DNA of 64,000 bases from an uncultured Lachnospiraceae bacterium (GTDB lineage Bacteria; Bacillota; Clostridia; Lachnospirales; Lachnospiraceae). The stretch is taken from positions 1-64,000 of the forward strand of contig CALWES010000003.1 in the NCBI GenBank assembly GCA_944377405.1, given 5' to 3'. The stretch's first letter is position 1. Each line of letters begins with the position of its first letter. Under the pieces are notes generated by a model. It did no database searches, had not been told where the DNA came from, and saw only the letters and a list, made by a program, of their open reading frames with translations. The translations under genes were made by a program, and so were the position numbers. This document shows, piece after piece, positions 7,250 to 16,126 of this stretch.

Positions 7250-8107
7250 ATGAAAGTATTTGTAACCGGAGTAAGAGGGCAGCTGGGGCATGACATCATG
7301 CTGGAGCTGGCTAAGAGGGATATAGAAGGCGTCGGAGTGGACATCCAGGAGATGGATATCACGGATCCGGAGGCTGTGGACCGGGTGATCACCGGGGCAG
7401 CGCCGGATGCGGTGATCCACTGCGCGGCCTGGACTGCCGTGGATGCGGCGGAGGACAATGTGGAGCAGTGCCGGAAGGTCAATGCCTTCGGCACCGAGAA
7501 CATTGCAAAGACCTGCAAGAAGCTGGGCATCCCCATGATGTATTTTTCCACGGATTATGTGTTTAACGGAGAGGGAGAGCGGCCCTGGGAGCCGGATGAT
7601 CCGGCGGAGCCCCTCAATGTCTACGGACTGACCAAGTACGAGGGAGAGCTGGCAGTCAGAAAATACGTGCCGGAGAAGTTCTTCATCCTGCGGATCCAGT
7701 GGGTCTACGGGTTGAACGGGAAGAACTTCGTAAAGACCATGCTCAGGCTGTCAAAGGACCACGATACCCTGACGGTGGTGGACGATCAGATCGGATCCCC
7801 CACCTATACGCCGGACATTGCCCGGCTGGCAGTGGACATGATCCTGACGGACCGCTACGGCATTTATCATGTGGCGAATCAGGGACTGTGCAGCTGGTAT
7901 GAGTTTGCAAAGGAGATCTTCCGTCTTGCGGGACGGGAGGTAAAGACCCTCCCCGTAAGCTCGGAGGCCTATGCGGCAAAGGCAAAACGTCCCCACAACA
8001 GCCGTATGGACTTAAGCAGGGTCGAAAAAGAGGGCTTTGAGCCCCTTCCCTCCTGGCAGGACGCTCTGGAGCGTTACCTGAAGGTACTGCCTGAGGAAGA
8101 GAAATAA
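7250..8107 (+). CDS. rmlD: dTDP-4-dehydrorhamnose reductase
   Basis: This 285-residue short-chain reductase would make dTDP-rhamnose in the last step of the pathway. It has the nucleotide-binding start VFVTGVRGQLGHD, the segment STDYVFNGEG typical of RmlD, and a catalytic YGLTKYEGE. GGGAGG precedes the ATG. The epimerase RmlC, normally needed between RmlB and RmlD, is not in this cluster, so the substrate must come from an rmlC elsewhere, or this enzyme makes another 6-deoxy sugar. Confidence 0.93.
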   Translation: MKVFVTGVRGQLGHDIMLELAKRDIEGVGVDIQEMDITDPEAVDRVITGAAPDAVIHCAAWTAVDAAEDNVEQCRKVNAFGTENIAKTCKKLGIPMMYFSTDYVFNGEGERPWEPDDPAEPLNVYGLTKYEGELAVRKYVPEKFFILRIQWVYGLNGKNFVKTMLRLSKDHDTLTVVDDQIGSPTYTPDIARLAVDMILTDRYGIYHVANQGLCSWYEFAKEIFRLAGREVKTLPVSSEAYAAKAKRPHNSRMDLSRVEKEGFEPLPSWQDALERYLKVLPEEEK

Positions 8108-8129
8108 GGGAAAAAGAGGAATAAGATAA

Positions 8130-9485
8130 ATGGGTAAGTTTTTTGGAACCGACGGCTTCCGGGGCGAGGCCAATGTGGATCTGACAGTGATGGACGCCTT
8201 TAAGGTGGGACGTTTTCTGGGATGGTATTACGGAAGGAAGCATCCGGGGAAGCGCTGCCGCATCGTCATCGGAAAGGACACCCGCCGGTCCTCCTATATG
8301 TTCGAGGACGGTCTTTCCGCAGGCATTACGGCCTCCGGTGCCGACGTGTATCTGATGCATGTCACCACAACCCCCTCCGTGTCCTATATCGCCCGGGTGG
8401 ACGAGTTCGACTGCGGCGTTATGATCTCCGCCTCCCACAACCCCTACTATGATAACGGCATCAAGGTGATCAACGGAAACGGGGAGAAGCTGGACGATGA
8501 GACCATAGAGAAGATCGAGGAGTATCTGGAGGGAAAGATCGGGGAGATCCCCTACGCAAAGCGGGCGGATATCGGCCGCACGGTGGACTATGCGGCAGGA
8601 AGGAACCGTTACATCGGCTACCTGATCTCCATCGCCAGAAAGTCCTTCAAGGATAAGCATGTGGCCCTGGACTGCGCCAACGGATCTGCTTCTGCCATTG
8701 CAAAGCCCGTATTCGACGCTCTGGGAGCCCATACCCATGTGCTGGCCAACGAGCCCAACGGCACCAATATCAACGACGGCTGCGGTTCCACCCATGTGGA
8801 GCGGCTGCAGCAGTTTGTGATCTCCGAGGGCTGCGATCTGGGCTTTGCCTATGACGGCGACGCCGACAGATGCCTGGCAGTGGACGAGAAGGGCAATCTC
8901 ATCAACGGAGACCAGATCATGTATATCTGCGGAAAGTACATGAAGGAAAAGGGCGAGCTGAACGATGATGTGATCGTTGCAACGGTTATGTCCAACCTGG
9001 GCTTCTTCAAGGCTCTGGAAAGAGAAGGCATGAAGTACGAGAAGACCAAGGTGGGAGACCGTTTCGTATATGAAAACATGGCCGCCAACGGCTACAGCCT
9101 GGGAGGCGAGCAGTCCGGCCATATCATTTTTGCAAAAAATGCCACTACGGGAGACGGGATCCTCACCTCCCTGAAGCTGATGGACGTGGTGCTGGAGAAG
9201 AAGAGCAGCCTCTCAAAGCTTGCGGAGGAGTGCCCCATGTATCCCCAGTGCCTGAAGAACGTAAGAGTCTCCGATAAGAAGACCGCCGTGGAGAACGAGG
9301 CGGTGCAGGCAGCAGTGAAGGCTGTGGAGGAGAAACTGGGAGACAGCGGACGGATCCTCCTTCGGGAATCCGGCACGGAGCCTCTGATCAGAGTCATGGT
9401 GGAGGCCCAGAGCCACGAGGAGTGCGAGGCCCGGGTGGATGAAGTCATCGACGTGATGAAAAAAGAAGGACTGGTAACGTGTTAA
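8130..9485 (+). CDS. glmM: Phosphoglucosamine mutase
   Basis: The 451-residue protein is an alpha-D-phosphohexomutase of the GlmM type, which interconverts glucosamine-6-phosphate and glucosamine-1-phosphate on the way to UDP-GlcNAc. It has FGTDGFRG at the N-terminus, the phosphoserine loop ISASHNP with S102 (followed by YYDNGIK as in GlmM), the metal loop DGDADR near 242 and the C-terminal phosphate-binding RESGTEPLIRVM. Phosphomannomutase activity cannot be ruled out by sequence reading alone, but the YDNG context favours GlmM. It overlaps the next gene by 7 bp. Confidence 0.88.
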   Translation: MGKFFGTDGFRGEANVDLTVMDAFKVGRFLGWYYGRKHPGKRCRIVIGKDTRRSSYMFEDGLSAGITASGADVYLMHVTTTPSVSYIARVDEFDCGVMISASHNPYYDNGIKVINGNGEKLDDETIEKIEEYLEGKIGEIPYAKRADIGRTVDYAAGRNRYIGYLISIARKSFKDKHVALDCANGSASAIAKPVFDALGAHTHVLANEPNGTNINDGCGSTHVERLQQFVISEGCDLGFAYDGDADRCLAVDEKGNLINGDQIMYICGKYMKEKGELNDDVIVATVMSNLGFFKALEREGMKYEKTKVGDRFVYENMAANGYSLGGEQSGHIIFAKNATTGDGILTSLKLMDVVLEKKSSLSKLAEECPMYPQCLKNVRVSDKKTAVENEAVQAAVKAVEEKLGDSGRILLRESGTEPLIRVMVEAQSHEECEARVDEVIDVMKKEGLVTC

Positions 9486-11194
9486 ATTATAAGAGATATC
9501 AGGCTGCTCCGGTACTGGATTTTCCGGAGCGGACCTGGCCTGGACGCAGGATCGAACATGCCCCCATATGGTGCTCCGTGGATCTGAGAGACGGAAATCA
9601 GGCCCTGGTGACCCCCATGAATGTGGAAGAGAAGATCGAGTTCTTCCAGATGCTGGTGAAGCTGGGCTTCAAGGAGATCGAGGTGGGATTTCCGGCAGCC
9701 TCCCAGGTGGAGTTCGACTTTGTGCGTCAGCTGGTGGCCCGTAAGCTGATCCCGGATGACGTATACATCCAGGTCATCACCCAGTGCCGGGAGGATCAGA
9801 TCAGGAAGACCTTCGAGTCCGTACAGGGCATCGACAAGGTGATCTTCAATATCTATAACTCCATCTCCACCCTGCAGCGGGATGTGGTGTTCCACAAGGA
9901 CCAGGGAGCGGTAAAGCACATCGCCGTAACCGCCGCAAAGCTGGTACAGAAGCTGCGCTGGGAGGAGGAGTTCCCCGGGGAATTCGTCTTCGAATATACG
10001 GCGGAGAGCTTTACGGGTGCGGACATGAAGTTCGCCCTGGATGTCTGTGAAGCCGTCAAGAAGATCTGGCAGCCGGGACCCCATAACCGCATGATCATCA
10101 ATCTGCCGGCAACGGTGGAGGGCCATACGCCGAATGTCTATGCGGACATGGTGGAGTGGATGCACACCCATCTGACGGACCGGGACAGCTTCACCTTAAG
10201 CGTCCATCCCCACAACGACCGGGGGACCGGGATCGCCGCCACGGAGCTTGCCCTGCTGGCAGGAGCCGAGCGGGTGGAGGGTACCCTTTTCGGAAACGGG
10301 GAGCGGACGGGCAATGCGGACATCCTGACCGTTGCCTACAACATGTTCTCCCAGGGGATCGATCCGAAGCTTGCCATCGAGAACGAGCCGGAGATCCAGG
10401 AGATCTATGAGACCTGCACCAAGATGCAGGTGCCGGAACGGTATCCCTATGCCGGAAAGCTGGTGTTTACCGCCTTTTCCGGTTCCCATCAGGACGCCAT
10501 CAACAAGGGCATCCACATGATGAAGAAGACGGGGTCGGATATCTGGGCGGTGCCCTATCTGCCCATCGATCCGGCGGACATCGGCAGGACCTACGAGCCC
10601 ATCGTCCGGATCAATTCCCAGTCCGGCAAGGGAGGCGTGGCCTTTGTGCTGGAGAGCTTCTACGGCTACCGGCTGCCAAAGCCCATGCACCGGGAATTTG
10701 CAAATATCATCCAGGCCATCAGCGAGAGCCGGGGAGAGATACAGCCTGCAGAGGTATACAAAGCCTTTGTGGAGAATTATATCGACGCCAAGGAGCCGAT
10801 CCATTTCGAAAGCATCAGCATCGTGGATACGGCCTTCGATCACGGGGAGCGCCAGACCCTGGTAAATCTGGCTTTTTACGATCACGGAAAGCTGATCCAG
10901 GCCAGAGGCCTGGGGACCGGTCCTCTGGACGCGGCCCAGGCAGCCCTGGAGGAGAACATCGGAGTGCAGATGCGGATCATGGACTATTCCGAGCATGCAT
11001 TGACCTCCGGTTCCTCTGCGGACGCAGTGGCCTATGTACAGCTTCTGAACCAGGAAACAGGAGCCATCGCCTTTGGCGTAGGGCGCAGCTCCAACACCAT
11101 GAAGGCTTCGATCCGGGGCCTTTTCAGTGCGGTGAACCGCCTGTTTTATGCAAATGAAAGGGAGAAGGAAGAATCAGATGGAAAGACATTATGA
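9479..11194 (+). CDS. leuA: 2-isopropylmalate synthase
   Basis: It condenses acetyl-CoA with 2-ketoisovalerate, the first committed step of leucine synthesis. The 571-residue protein starts at a GTG (9479) inside the end of glmM, with AGAAGGA upstream. The catalytic barrel shows SVDLRDGNQAL, metal ligands in HPHNDRGTG and GNGERTGNAD, and a C-terminal regulatory domain (about 430-555). It belongs to the long type 2 LeuA branch, as in actinobacteria. Its place in a polysaccharide operon between glmM and glf, with overlaps on both sides, is unexpected, since no other leucine genes are nearby. Confidence 0.93.
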   Translation: MLNYKRYQAAPVLDFPERTWPGRRIEHAPIWCSVDLRDGNQALVTPMNVEEKIEFFQMLVKLGFKEIEVGFPAASQVEFDFVRQLVARKLIPDDVYIQVITQCREDQIRKTFESVQGIDKVIFNIYNSISTLQRDVVFHKDQGAVKHIAVTAAKLVQKLRWEEEFPGEFVFEYTAESFTGADMKFALDVCEAVKKIWQPGPHNRMIINLPATVEGHTPNVYADMVEWMHTHLTDRDSFTLSVHPHNDRGTGIAATELALLAGAERVEGTLFGNGERTGNADILTVAYNMFSQGIDPKLAIENEPEIQEIYETCTKMQVPERYPYAGKLVFTAFSGSHQDAINKGIHMMKKTGSDIWAVPYLPIDPADIGRTYEPIVRINSQSGKGGVAFVLESFYGYRLPKPMHREFANIIQAISESRGEIQPAEVYKAFVENYIDAKEPIHFESISIVDTAFDHGERQTLVNLAFYDHGKLIQARGLGTGPLDAAQAALEENIGVQMRIMDYSEHALTSGSSADAVAYVQLLNQETGAIAFGVGRSSNTMKASIRGLFSAVNRLFYANEREKEESDGKTL

Positions 11195-12290
11195 TTATCT
11201 TTTGGTAGGTGCAGGATTATATAACGGGGTATTTGCCTACTTTGCCCAAAAGGCAGGAAAGAGCTGCCTGGTAGTGGAGAAGCGGGGACATCTTGGAGGC
11301 AATGTTTACTGCGAGGATATGGAGGGGATCCATGTACACAAGTACGGCGCCCATATCTTCCATACCTCCGACAGGAGGGTCTGGAACTTTGTGAACAGTC
11401 TCTGCGAGTTCAACCGTTACACCAATTCCCCCATTGCCAACTATCATGGGGAGATCTACAACATGCCCTTCAACATGAACACCTTCAACAAGATGTGGGG
11501 CGTGGTCACACCGGAGGAAGCCCGGAAGAAGATCGAAAGCCAGAGGACTGCTGTTTCCGGAACCCCTCAGAACCTGGAGGAACAGGCCATCAGCCTGGTG
11601 GGTGAGGATATCTACCGGAAGCTTGTGAAGGGCTATACGGAGAAGCAGTGGGGAAGAGACTGCAAGGAGCTTCCCGCCTTCATCATCAAGCGGCTGCCGG
11701 TGCGCTATATCTACGACAACAACTACTTCAACGATAAATACCAGGGCATCCCGGAGGGAGGCTACAACATCATCATCGACAAGCTCTTTGAGGGCTGTGA
11801 TGTGTTGCTGAACTGCGACTTCCTGAAAAACCGGGAGGAGCTTTCCCAGGTGGCGGATAAGATCATCTATACCGGCCCCATCGACGCTTACTATGATTAC
11901 AGCGAGGGCGAGCTGTCCTACAGGAGCCTGCGTTTCGAGACGGAGGTCCTGGACATGCCGGATTATCAGGGCAATGCCGTTGTGAACTACACGGACAGGG
12001 AGACTCCCTATACCAGGATCATCGAGCACAAGCACTTTGAGTTCGGCACCCAGGAGAAGACCGTCATCACCAGGGAATATCCCAGCGACTGGAAGCAGGG
12101 AATGGAGCCCTATTATCCCGTCAATGACGAACGGAACCAGGCCCTTTACCAGAAGTATGCGGAGAAGGCCCGGGAGGAAGGCCGGGTGATCTTCGGAGGC
12201 CGTCTTGGAGAATACAAGTACTACGACATGGATAAGGTGATTGCCTCTGCCTTCAATCTCTGCGAAACAGAGCTGGGCGCAAAGATCTGA
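11178..12290 (+). CDS. glf: UDP-galactopyranose mutase
   Basis: This FAD enzyme interconverts UDP-galactopyranose and UDP-galactofuranose, the donor for galactofuranose in surface glycans. The 370-residue length is typical. Visible signatures are the dinucleotide-binding start LLVGAGLYNGVFAY with VVEKRGHLGGN, then KYGAHIFHT, and GYTEKQWGRD. I start at ATG 11178, which has GGGAGAAGG upstream, rather than at an in-frame ATG 30 bp earlier; it overlaps leuA by 17 bp. It signals that the encoded glycan probably contains galactofuranose. Confidence 0.96.
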   Translation: MERHYDYLLVGAGLYNGVFAYFAQKAGKSCLVVEKRGHLGGNVYCEDMEGIHVHKYGAHIFHTSDRRVWNFVNSLCEFNRYTNSPIANYHGEIYNMPFNMNTFNKMWGVVTPEEARKKIESQRTAVSGTPQNLEEQAISLVGEDIYRKLVKGYTEKQWGRDCKELPAFIIKRLPVRYIYDNNYFNDKYQGIPEGGYNIIIDKLFEGCDVLLNCDFLKNREELSQVADKIIYTGPIDAYYDYSEGELSYRSLRFETEVLDMPDYQGNAVVNYTDRETPYTRIIEHKHFEFGTQEKTVITREYPSDWKQGMEPYYPVNDERNQALYQKYAEKAREEGRVIFGGRLGEYKYYDMDKVIASAFNLCETELGAKI

Positions 12291-12292
12291 TC

Positions 12293-13384
12293 ATGGATGT
12301 CTGTTACGCCTCCAATGAGGCCTATGTGCCCTATCTGGCAGTGAGCATGTTTTCCCTGCTGGCCCGGAACCTGGAGAAGGAAGCCGTGACGGTCCACGTG
12401 ATCTCCAACGGGATCCTTCCGGAGAGCCGGGAGCGGCTCCTGGAAAACGGAAGACAGGCAGCAGCCTGTGCGGAAAGGACAAAGGGAAGTCCTGTGGAGC
12501 CCTTTCAGATCCGCTTTTATGAGTTGGGGGATATCCGCAGCCGCTTCCGTAAGGACCTGGATACGGGAAGCTATGACATCAGCATGCTGGGCCGGTTCTT
12601 TATCGGAGAGCTCCTTCCAGAGGAGATCAGCCGGGTCCTCTATCTGGACTGCGACACGGTGGTACAGGAATATATTGGAGGAATTTTCCGGATAGGAACG
12701 AAAAAACAGGTAAAACAAGAAGAAACGAAGGAAATGCCGGAAGAAAAGGCTGAAAAAAGCCCGATCCTATACGGCGTTCCGGAACCCACCATCTATCCCT
12801 CTATCCTGAAACAGCTGGGCCTGGAGGGAGACGATGCTTTCTATATCAATTCCGGTGTTCTGCTCATCGATCTGGAGCAGTGGCGCAGGGAGGATGTGGG
12901 AAGGAAGCTGATCTCCTTTTACGGAAGGAACGGAGGGCGGCTTTTCTGCGGTGATCAGGACGCCATCAACTATGTCCTGAAGGGCCGGATCGGGTGTCTG
13001 CCTCTCCGGTACAATTTCTTCACCAACTACCGTTATTTTCGGTATAAGACCCTGACCGGGCTCTGTCGGGCCTACAGCTGCTGCGTCCCGGATGCAAAGT
13101 CCTTCCGGGAGGCCCAAAGCCGTCCGGCAGTGATCCACTATATGGGAGCGGAGCGTCCCTGGATCCGGGGAAACCGGAATCCCTACCGGAAGGCCTATCA
13201 CTTCTGGAAGGAGCAGAGCCTCTATGGGGGCCAGCCGGAGACCAGAGGACAGGAAGCCTCCATGGGGGCCTACCATCTGATGAATGCGCTGACCTGGCTG
13301 TTTCCGCCCTGTCGGAAGTGGATCAGCCGCCAGTTTGAGAAAAAAAGAGTGCTGCCCAGACTGCAGCCTCTGATATGGGAATAA
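12293..13384 (+). CDS. Glycosyltransferase, family 8
   Basis: The 363-residue protein has the GT8 plan: an N-terminal strand DVCYASNEAYVPYLAVSM, the metal-binding DxD motif LYLDCDTVV (D119, D121), an INSGVLLIDLEQWR segment, then CGDQDAINYVL and VIHYMGAERPW, all typical of retaining galactosyl- or glucosyltransferases of family 8. An acidic/lysine-rich insert (about 140-160) interrupts the catalytic core after the DxD. The ATG lies 2 bp after the glf stop, indicating translational coupling. The donor and acceptor sugars cannot be read from sequence. Confidence 0.9.
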   Translation: MDVCYASNEAYVPYLAVSMFSLLARNLEKEAVTVHVISNGILPESRERLLENGRQAAACAERTKGSPVEPFQIRFYELGDIRSRFRKDLDTGSYDISMLGRFFIGELLPEEISRVLYLDCDTVVQEYIGGIFRIGTKKQVKQEETKEMPEEKAEKSPILYGVPEPTIYPSILKQLGLEGDDAFYINSGVLLIDLEQWRREDVGRKLISFYGRNGGRLFCGDQDAINYVLKGRIGCLPLRYNFFTNYRYFRYKTLTGLCRAYSCCVPDAKSFREAQSRPAVIHYMGAERPWIRGNRNPYRKAYHFWKEQSLYGGQPETRGQEASMGAYHLMNALTWLFPPCRKWISRQFEKKRVLPRLQPLIWE

Positions 13385-13390
13385 GGATAC

Positions 13391-14320
13391 ATGAAGCTTG
13401 CTGCAGTGATTTTGAATTACAATGATGGAGACGAAACCATAGAAGCGGTCCGACGGATCTCGGAATATGAGACTCTGGAGGCGGTCATCGTGGTGGACAA
13501 TGCCTCCACCGACGGAAGCCGGGAGAAACTGAAGGCCTGGCTTCGGGAGATGAACCATAAGCTTGCCCGGGAGGAACGGGACGAGGAAGAGGAGACGGAG
13601 CAGTTTCACCGGTACATGCTGGTAAGCTCAGACCGGAACGGCGGCTACGGCTATGGCAACAATCTGGGGGTCCAGTATGCCTATGAGGTGGCAGGAGCGG
13701 AATACGTGCTCATCGCCAATCCGGATGCGAGCTTTTCGGAAGACTGCCTGAAGCAGATGCTTGCCTGTTTTGAAGAGGAGGACAAGGCTGCCGTGGTGTC
13801 AGCCGTGCTGCGGGAAAAGGACGGAAGCCTGAACTATGGGCTTTCAGCTTGGCCCCTCCGGAGTTTTGCCGGGGAGCTCCTGAACTCCGGCCCCTTAAGC
13901 CGGAGGATCTTCCGGAACCGGCTTCGTTATCCCGTCTCCTTCTTTCAGGGGAAGGGAGCGCTGGAGGTGGACGTGGTCCACGGAGCTTTTCTTATGGTGG
14001 ACGCAGGCCGTTTTCTGACCTGCGGCGGCTATGATGAGAATATATTCCTTTACGGGGAGGAGAACGTACTGGCCTACAAGCTGCGGGAGCACGGCTGGAA
14101 GACTATCTTGCTGACGGGCGCTTCCTACGGTCATGAGGGCTCCTCCACCATTTCCAGGGAGCACGATCCCATAGCTCGCCAGCGGATGCGCCAGGCCTCG
14201 GAGCTGTATTATTACAGGCAGTACCTGGGGATCGGCAGGATCCGGCAGCTTCTGGCAGTGCTGTTTCAGAAGCTGGTGCTGCTGGAGACGGCCCTGTTTC
14301 TGCGAGATGGAAAAAAGTAG
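13391..14320 (+). CDS. Glycosyltransferase, family 2 (rhamnosyltransferase-like)
   Basis: This 309-residue GT-A enzyme starts with VILNYNDGDETIEAV, carries VVDNASTDGS (nucleotide-binding Asp) and IANPDASFSED in place of a DxD, and ends with YGEENVLAYKLREHGW, a pattern shared with WbbL/RfbF-type rhamnosyl and galactofuranosyl transferases. An acidic/basic insert (about 55-75) separates the first strands. Given rml and glf in the same operon, either dTDP-rhamnose or UDP-galactofuranose is a reasonable donor. It lies 6 bp after the GT8 gene. Confidence 0.9.
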   Translation: MKLAAVILNYNDGDETIEAVRRISEYETLEAVIVVDNASTDGSREKLKAWLREMNHKLAREERDEEEETEQFHRYMLVSSDRNGGYGYGNNLGVQYAYEVAGAEYVLIANPDASFSEDCLKQMLACFEEEDKAAVVSAVLREKDGSLNYGLSAWPLRSFAGELLNSGPLSRRIFRNRLRYPVSFFQGKGALEVDVVHGAFLMVDAGRFLTCGGYDENIFLYGEENVLAYKLREHGWKTILLTGASYGHEGSSTISREHDPIARQRMRQASELYYYRQYLGIGRIRQLLAVLFQKLVLLETALFLRDGKK

Positions 14321-14344
14321 AATTTGAATGATCAGAGGTTTCAC

Positions 14345-16126
14345 ATGGATCAGGATGAAAAAATCAGTGTCGTAATTCCGGCATACAAGAATGAAGAGAC
14401 CATAGAACGGGCCGTTATGTCAGCCCTGTCCCAGACCTACGGGAACGTGGAGGTGGTGGCAGTGGACGACGGATCCCCGGATAAAACCGGGGAGATCCTG
14501 GATAAGCTTGCAGGGGAGCATGAGAACCTGCTGGTGATCCACAAGGAAAACGGCGGCGTGTCTGCAGCCAGGAACGATGGTATCCGGAAGGCCTCCGGCC
14601 GGTGGCTTGTGACCCTGGACGGAGACGACTATATGGATGACATCATGCTGGAGCGCCTTCATGAAGCGGCAGTCAGGGGCCAGAGCGAGCTTGTGATCTG
14701 CGGCTTCCGGAAGGTATACCCGAATGGCTACCGGGAGGTCTTCAGGCCGGAGACGGAGCTGATCACAGATAAGGAATCCATGATCAACACCATGTTTACG
14801 GAGCTGTATGACAGGCATCTGATGAGCACCCACAGCAACAAGCTCTACAGTCTGGAGCTGATCCGGAAGGAATCCATCTACTACGATCAGGAACTGCAGA
14901 TCAACGAGGATATCGATTTCTGCTTCCGCTATCTGAGCCACTGCAGTACCGTGGCGGTGATCAAGGGAGCATACCTGAATTATGTGCAGCATGAGGCAGG
15001 TCAGAGCCTCATCAACCGGTTTCATGAAAACGGCCTCAAAAGCTGCTTCAAGGTCCTTCGGGCCTACGATGAGCTTTTTGATCCCCTGACCCTGGAGGAT
15101 ACGGTGATCAACGACATGAATAACCGTATGCTGCAGCATTTCTGTTCCTTTGCGGGACTGATGTATTACCAGTCTGATTACAGCGAGGAGAAGAAGCTTG
15201 CGGTGATCCAGGAGCTGTGCGGGGAGGAGGCTTTCCAGAAGCTGCTGGCCCAGACGACGCCGGTGGGAATTAAGAATAGAACGGCCCACTTCCTGCTGAG
15301 CAGGAAAAAGGCCCGGGCATACCACGAGCTCTGCAAGCTCCTTTACTTTAAGAAGGGGAATAGAGCAGAAGCAGGGGAGCCGGAGCTGGAGCTCGCAGCT
15401 TCGGAACCTGCAGCTTCGGAGGAGAGCGCTCCTGAGACAAGTGCTTCAGAGACAGCCATCCCGGAGGATGTTACTCCAGAGACATCGGAGGGGCCTGCTG
15501 CAGAAGCCGCCGCAGAGCCGGTAGAAGAGATGGCCGAAGAAGAGGCTGCAGAGCAGGCAGAAGAGAAAGCCGAAGAAGCTGCAGAGGAAGAATCGGACTC
15601 TGAGCCCATTGAAGAGCCGGTTGCGGAAACTGTCGGGACATCTTCTGAAGAACCCGTTGAAGAGGCAGCTGAGGAATCAGCTGAACCGGAGCCGGAGTAC
15701 CTTCAGGAGACCCTGCCCCTTGGCATAGAGATCAGTGAGCCGGAGGAGGAAGCGGAACGGAAGGTAGAGATCCGTTCGGTCTTCCCGGAGGAAGAGGCGG
15801 CAGAGCCGGCCTTCCTGTCACCGGAAGCAGAGGCAGGCCAGGATACGGAGGCCATATTTACCTCGGACAACGGGGGAAAAGCAGATGTTTCTCCTGATAC
15901 GGGACTGCTGAACGAAACGGAAAAGGAGCTTTCCGAAGCGGAGCAGGAACGGATCCGGAAACGCCGCCGGAGACGGCGCATGGCCAGAAAGCCCCATGAG
16001 CGCAACGCCATGGAGGGCCAGATCGAGATGTGGGACATCCTCCGGGCCAACGGTACCCTGGACGGCATCACGGATGACGAGCTGGAGGCCATTACGAAAA
16101 AACTGGAAGAAAGCGTCAGATCATGA
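14345..16126 (+). CDS. Glycosyltransferase, family 2, with long acidic C-terminal tail
   Basis: Residues 1 to about 330 form a GT2 domain: VVIPAYKNEETIERAV, VVAVDDGSPDKT, ENGGVSAARNDGI and the DxD-like LDGDDYMDD (92-95). Residues of about 340-530 are an Ala/Glu/Pro/Ser-rich low-complexity region. A basic cluster (KRRRRRRMARK) and a short folded-looking end (MWDILRANGTLDGITDDELEAI) follow. GT2 enzymes of this kind usually stop near 330 residues. I start at ATG 14345 with AGAGG upstream; an in-frame TTG at 14324 is less likely. The last 4 bp overlap the aminotransferase gene. Confidence 0.87.
   Translation: MDQDEKISVVIPAYKNEETIERAVMSALSQTYGNVEVVAVDDGSPDKTGEILDKLAGEHENLLVIHKENGGVSAARNDGIRKASGRWLVTLDGDDYMDDIMLERLHEAAVRGQSELVICGFRKVYPNGYREVFRPETELITDKESMINTMFTELYDRHLMSTHSNKLYSLELIRKESIYYDQELQINEDIDFCFRYLSHCSTVAVIKGAYLNYVQHEAGQSLINRFHENGLKSCFKVLRAYDELFDPLTLEDTVINDMNNRMLQHFCSFAGLMYYQSDYSEEKKLAVIQELCGEEAFQKLLAQTTPVGIKNRTAHFLLSRKKARAYHELCKLLYFKKGNRAEAGEPELELAASEPAASEESAPETSASETAIPEDVTPETSEGPAAEAAAEPVEEMAEEEAAEQAEEKAEEAAEEESDSEPIEEPVAETVGTSSEEPVEEAAEESAEPEPEYLQETLPLGIEISEPEEEAERKVEIRSVFPEEEAAEPAFLSPEAEAGQDTEAIFTSDNGGKADVSPDTGLLNETEKELSEAEQERIRKRRRRRRMARKPHERNAMEGQIEMWDILRANGTLDGITDDELEAITKKLEESVRS

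Noticed and set aside
7743..9122. 459-codon minus-strand frame over rmlD and glmM
   Set aside because: It is a shadow of real genes on the plus strand; composition is histidine/leucine/valine-rich without domains.
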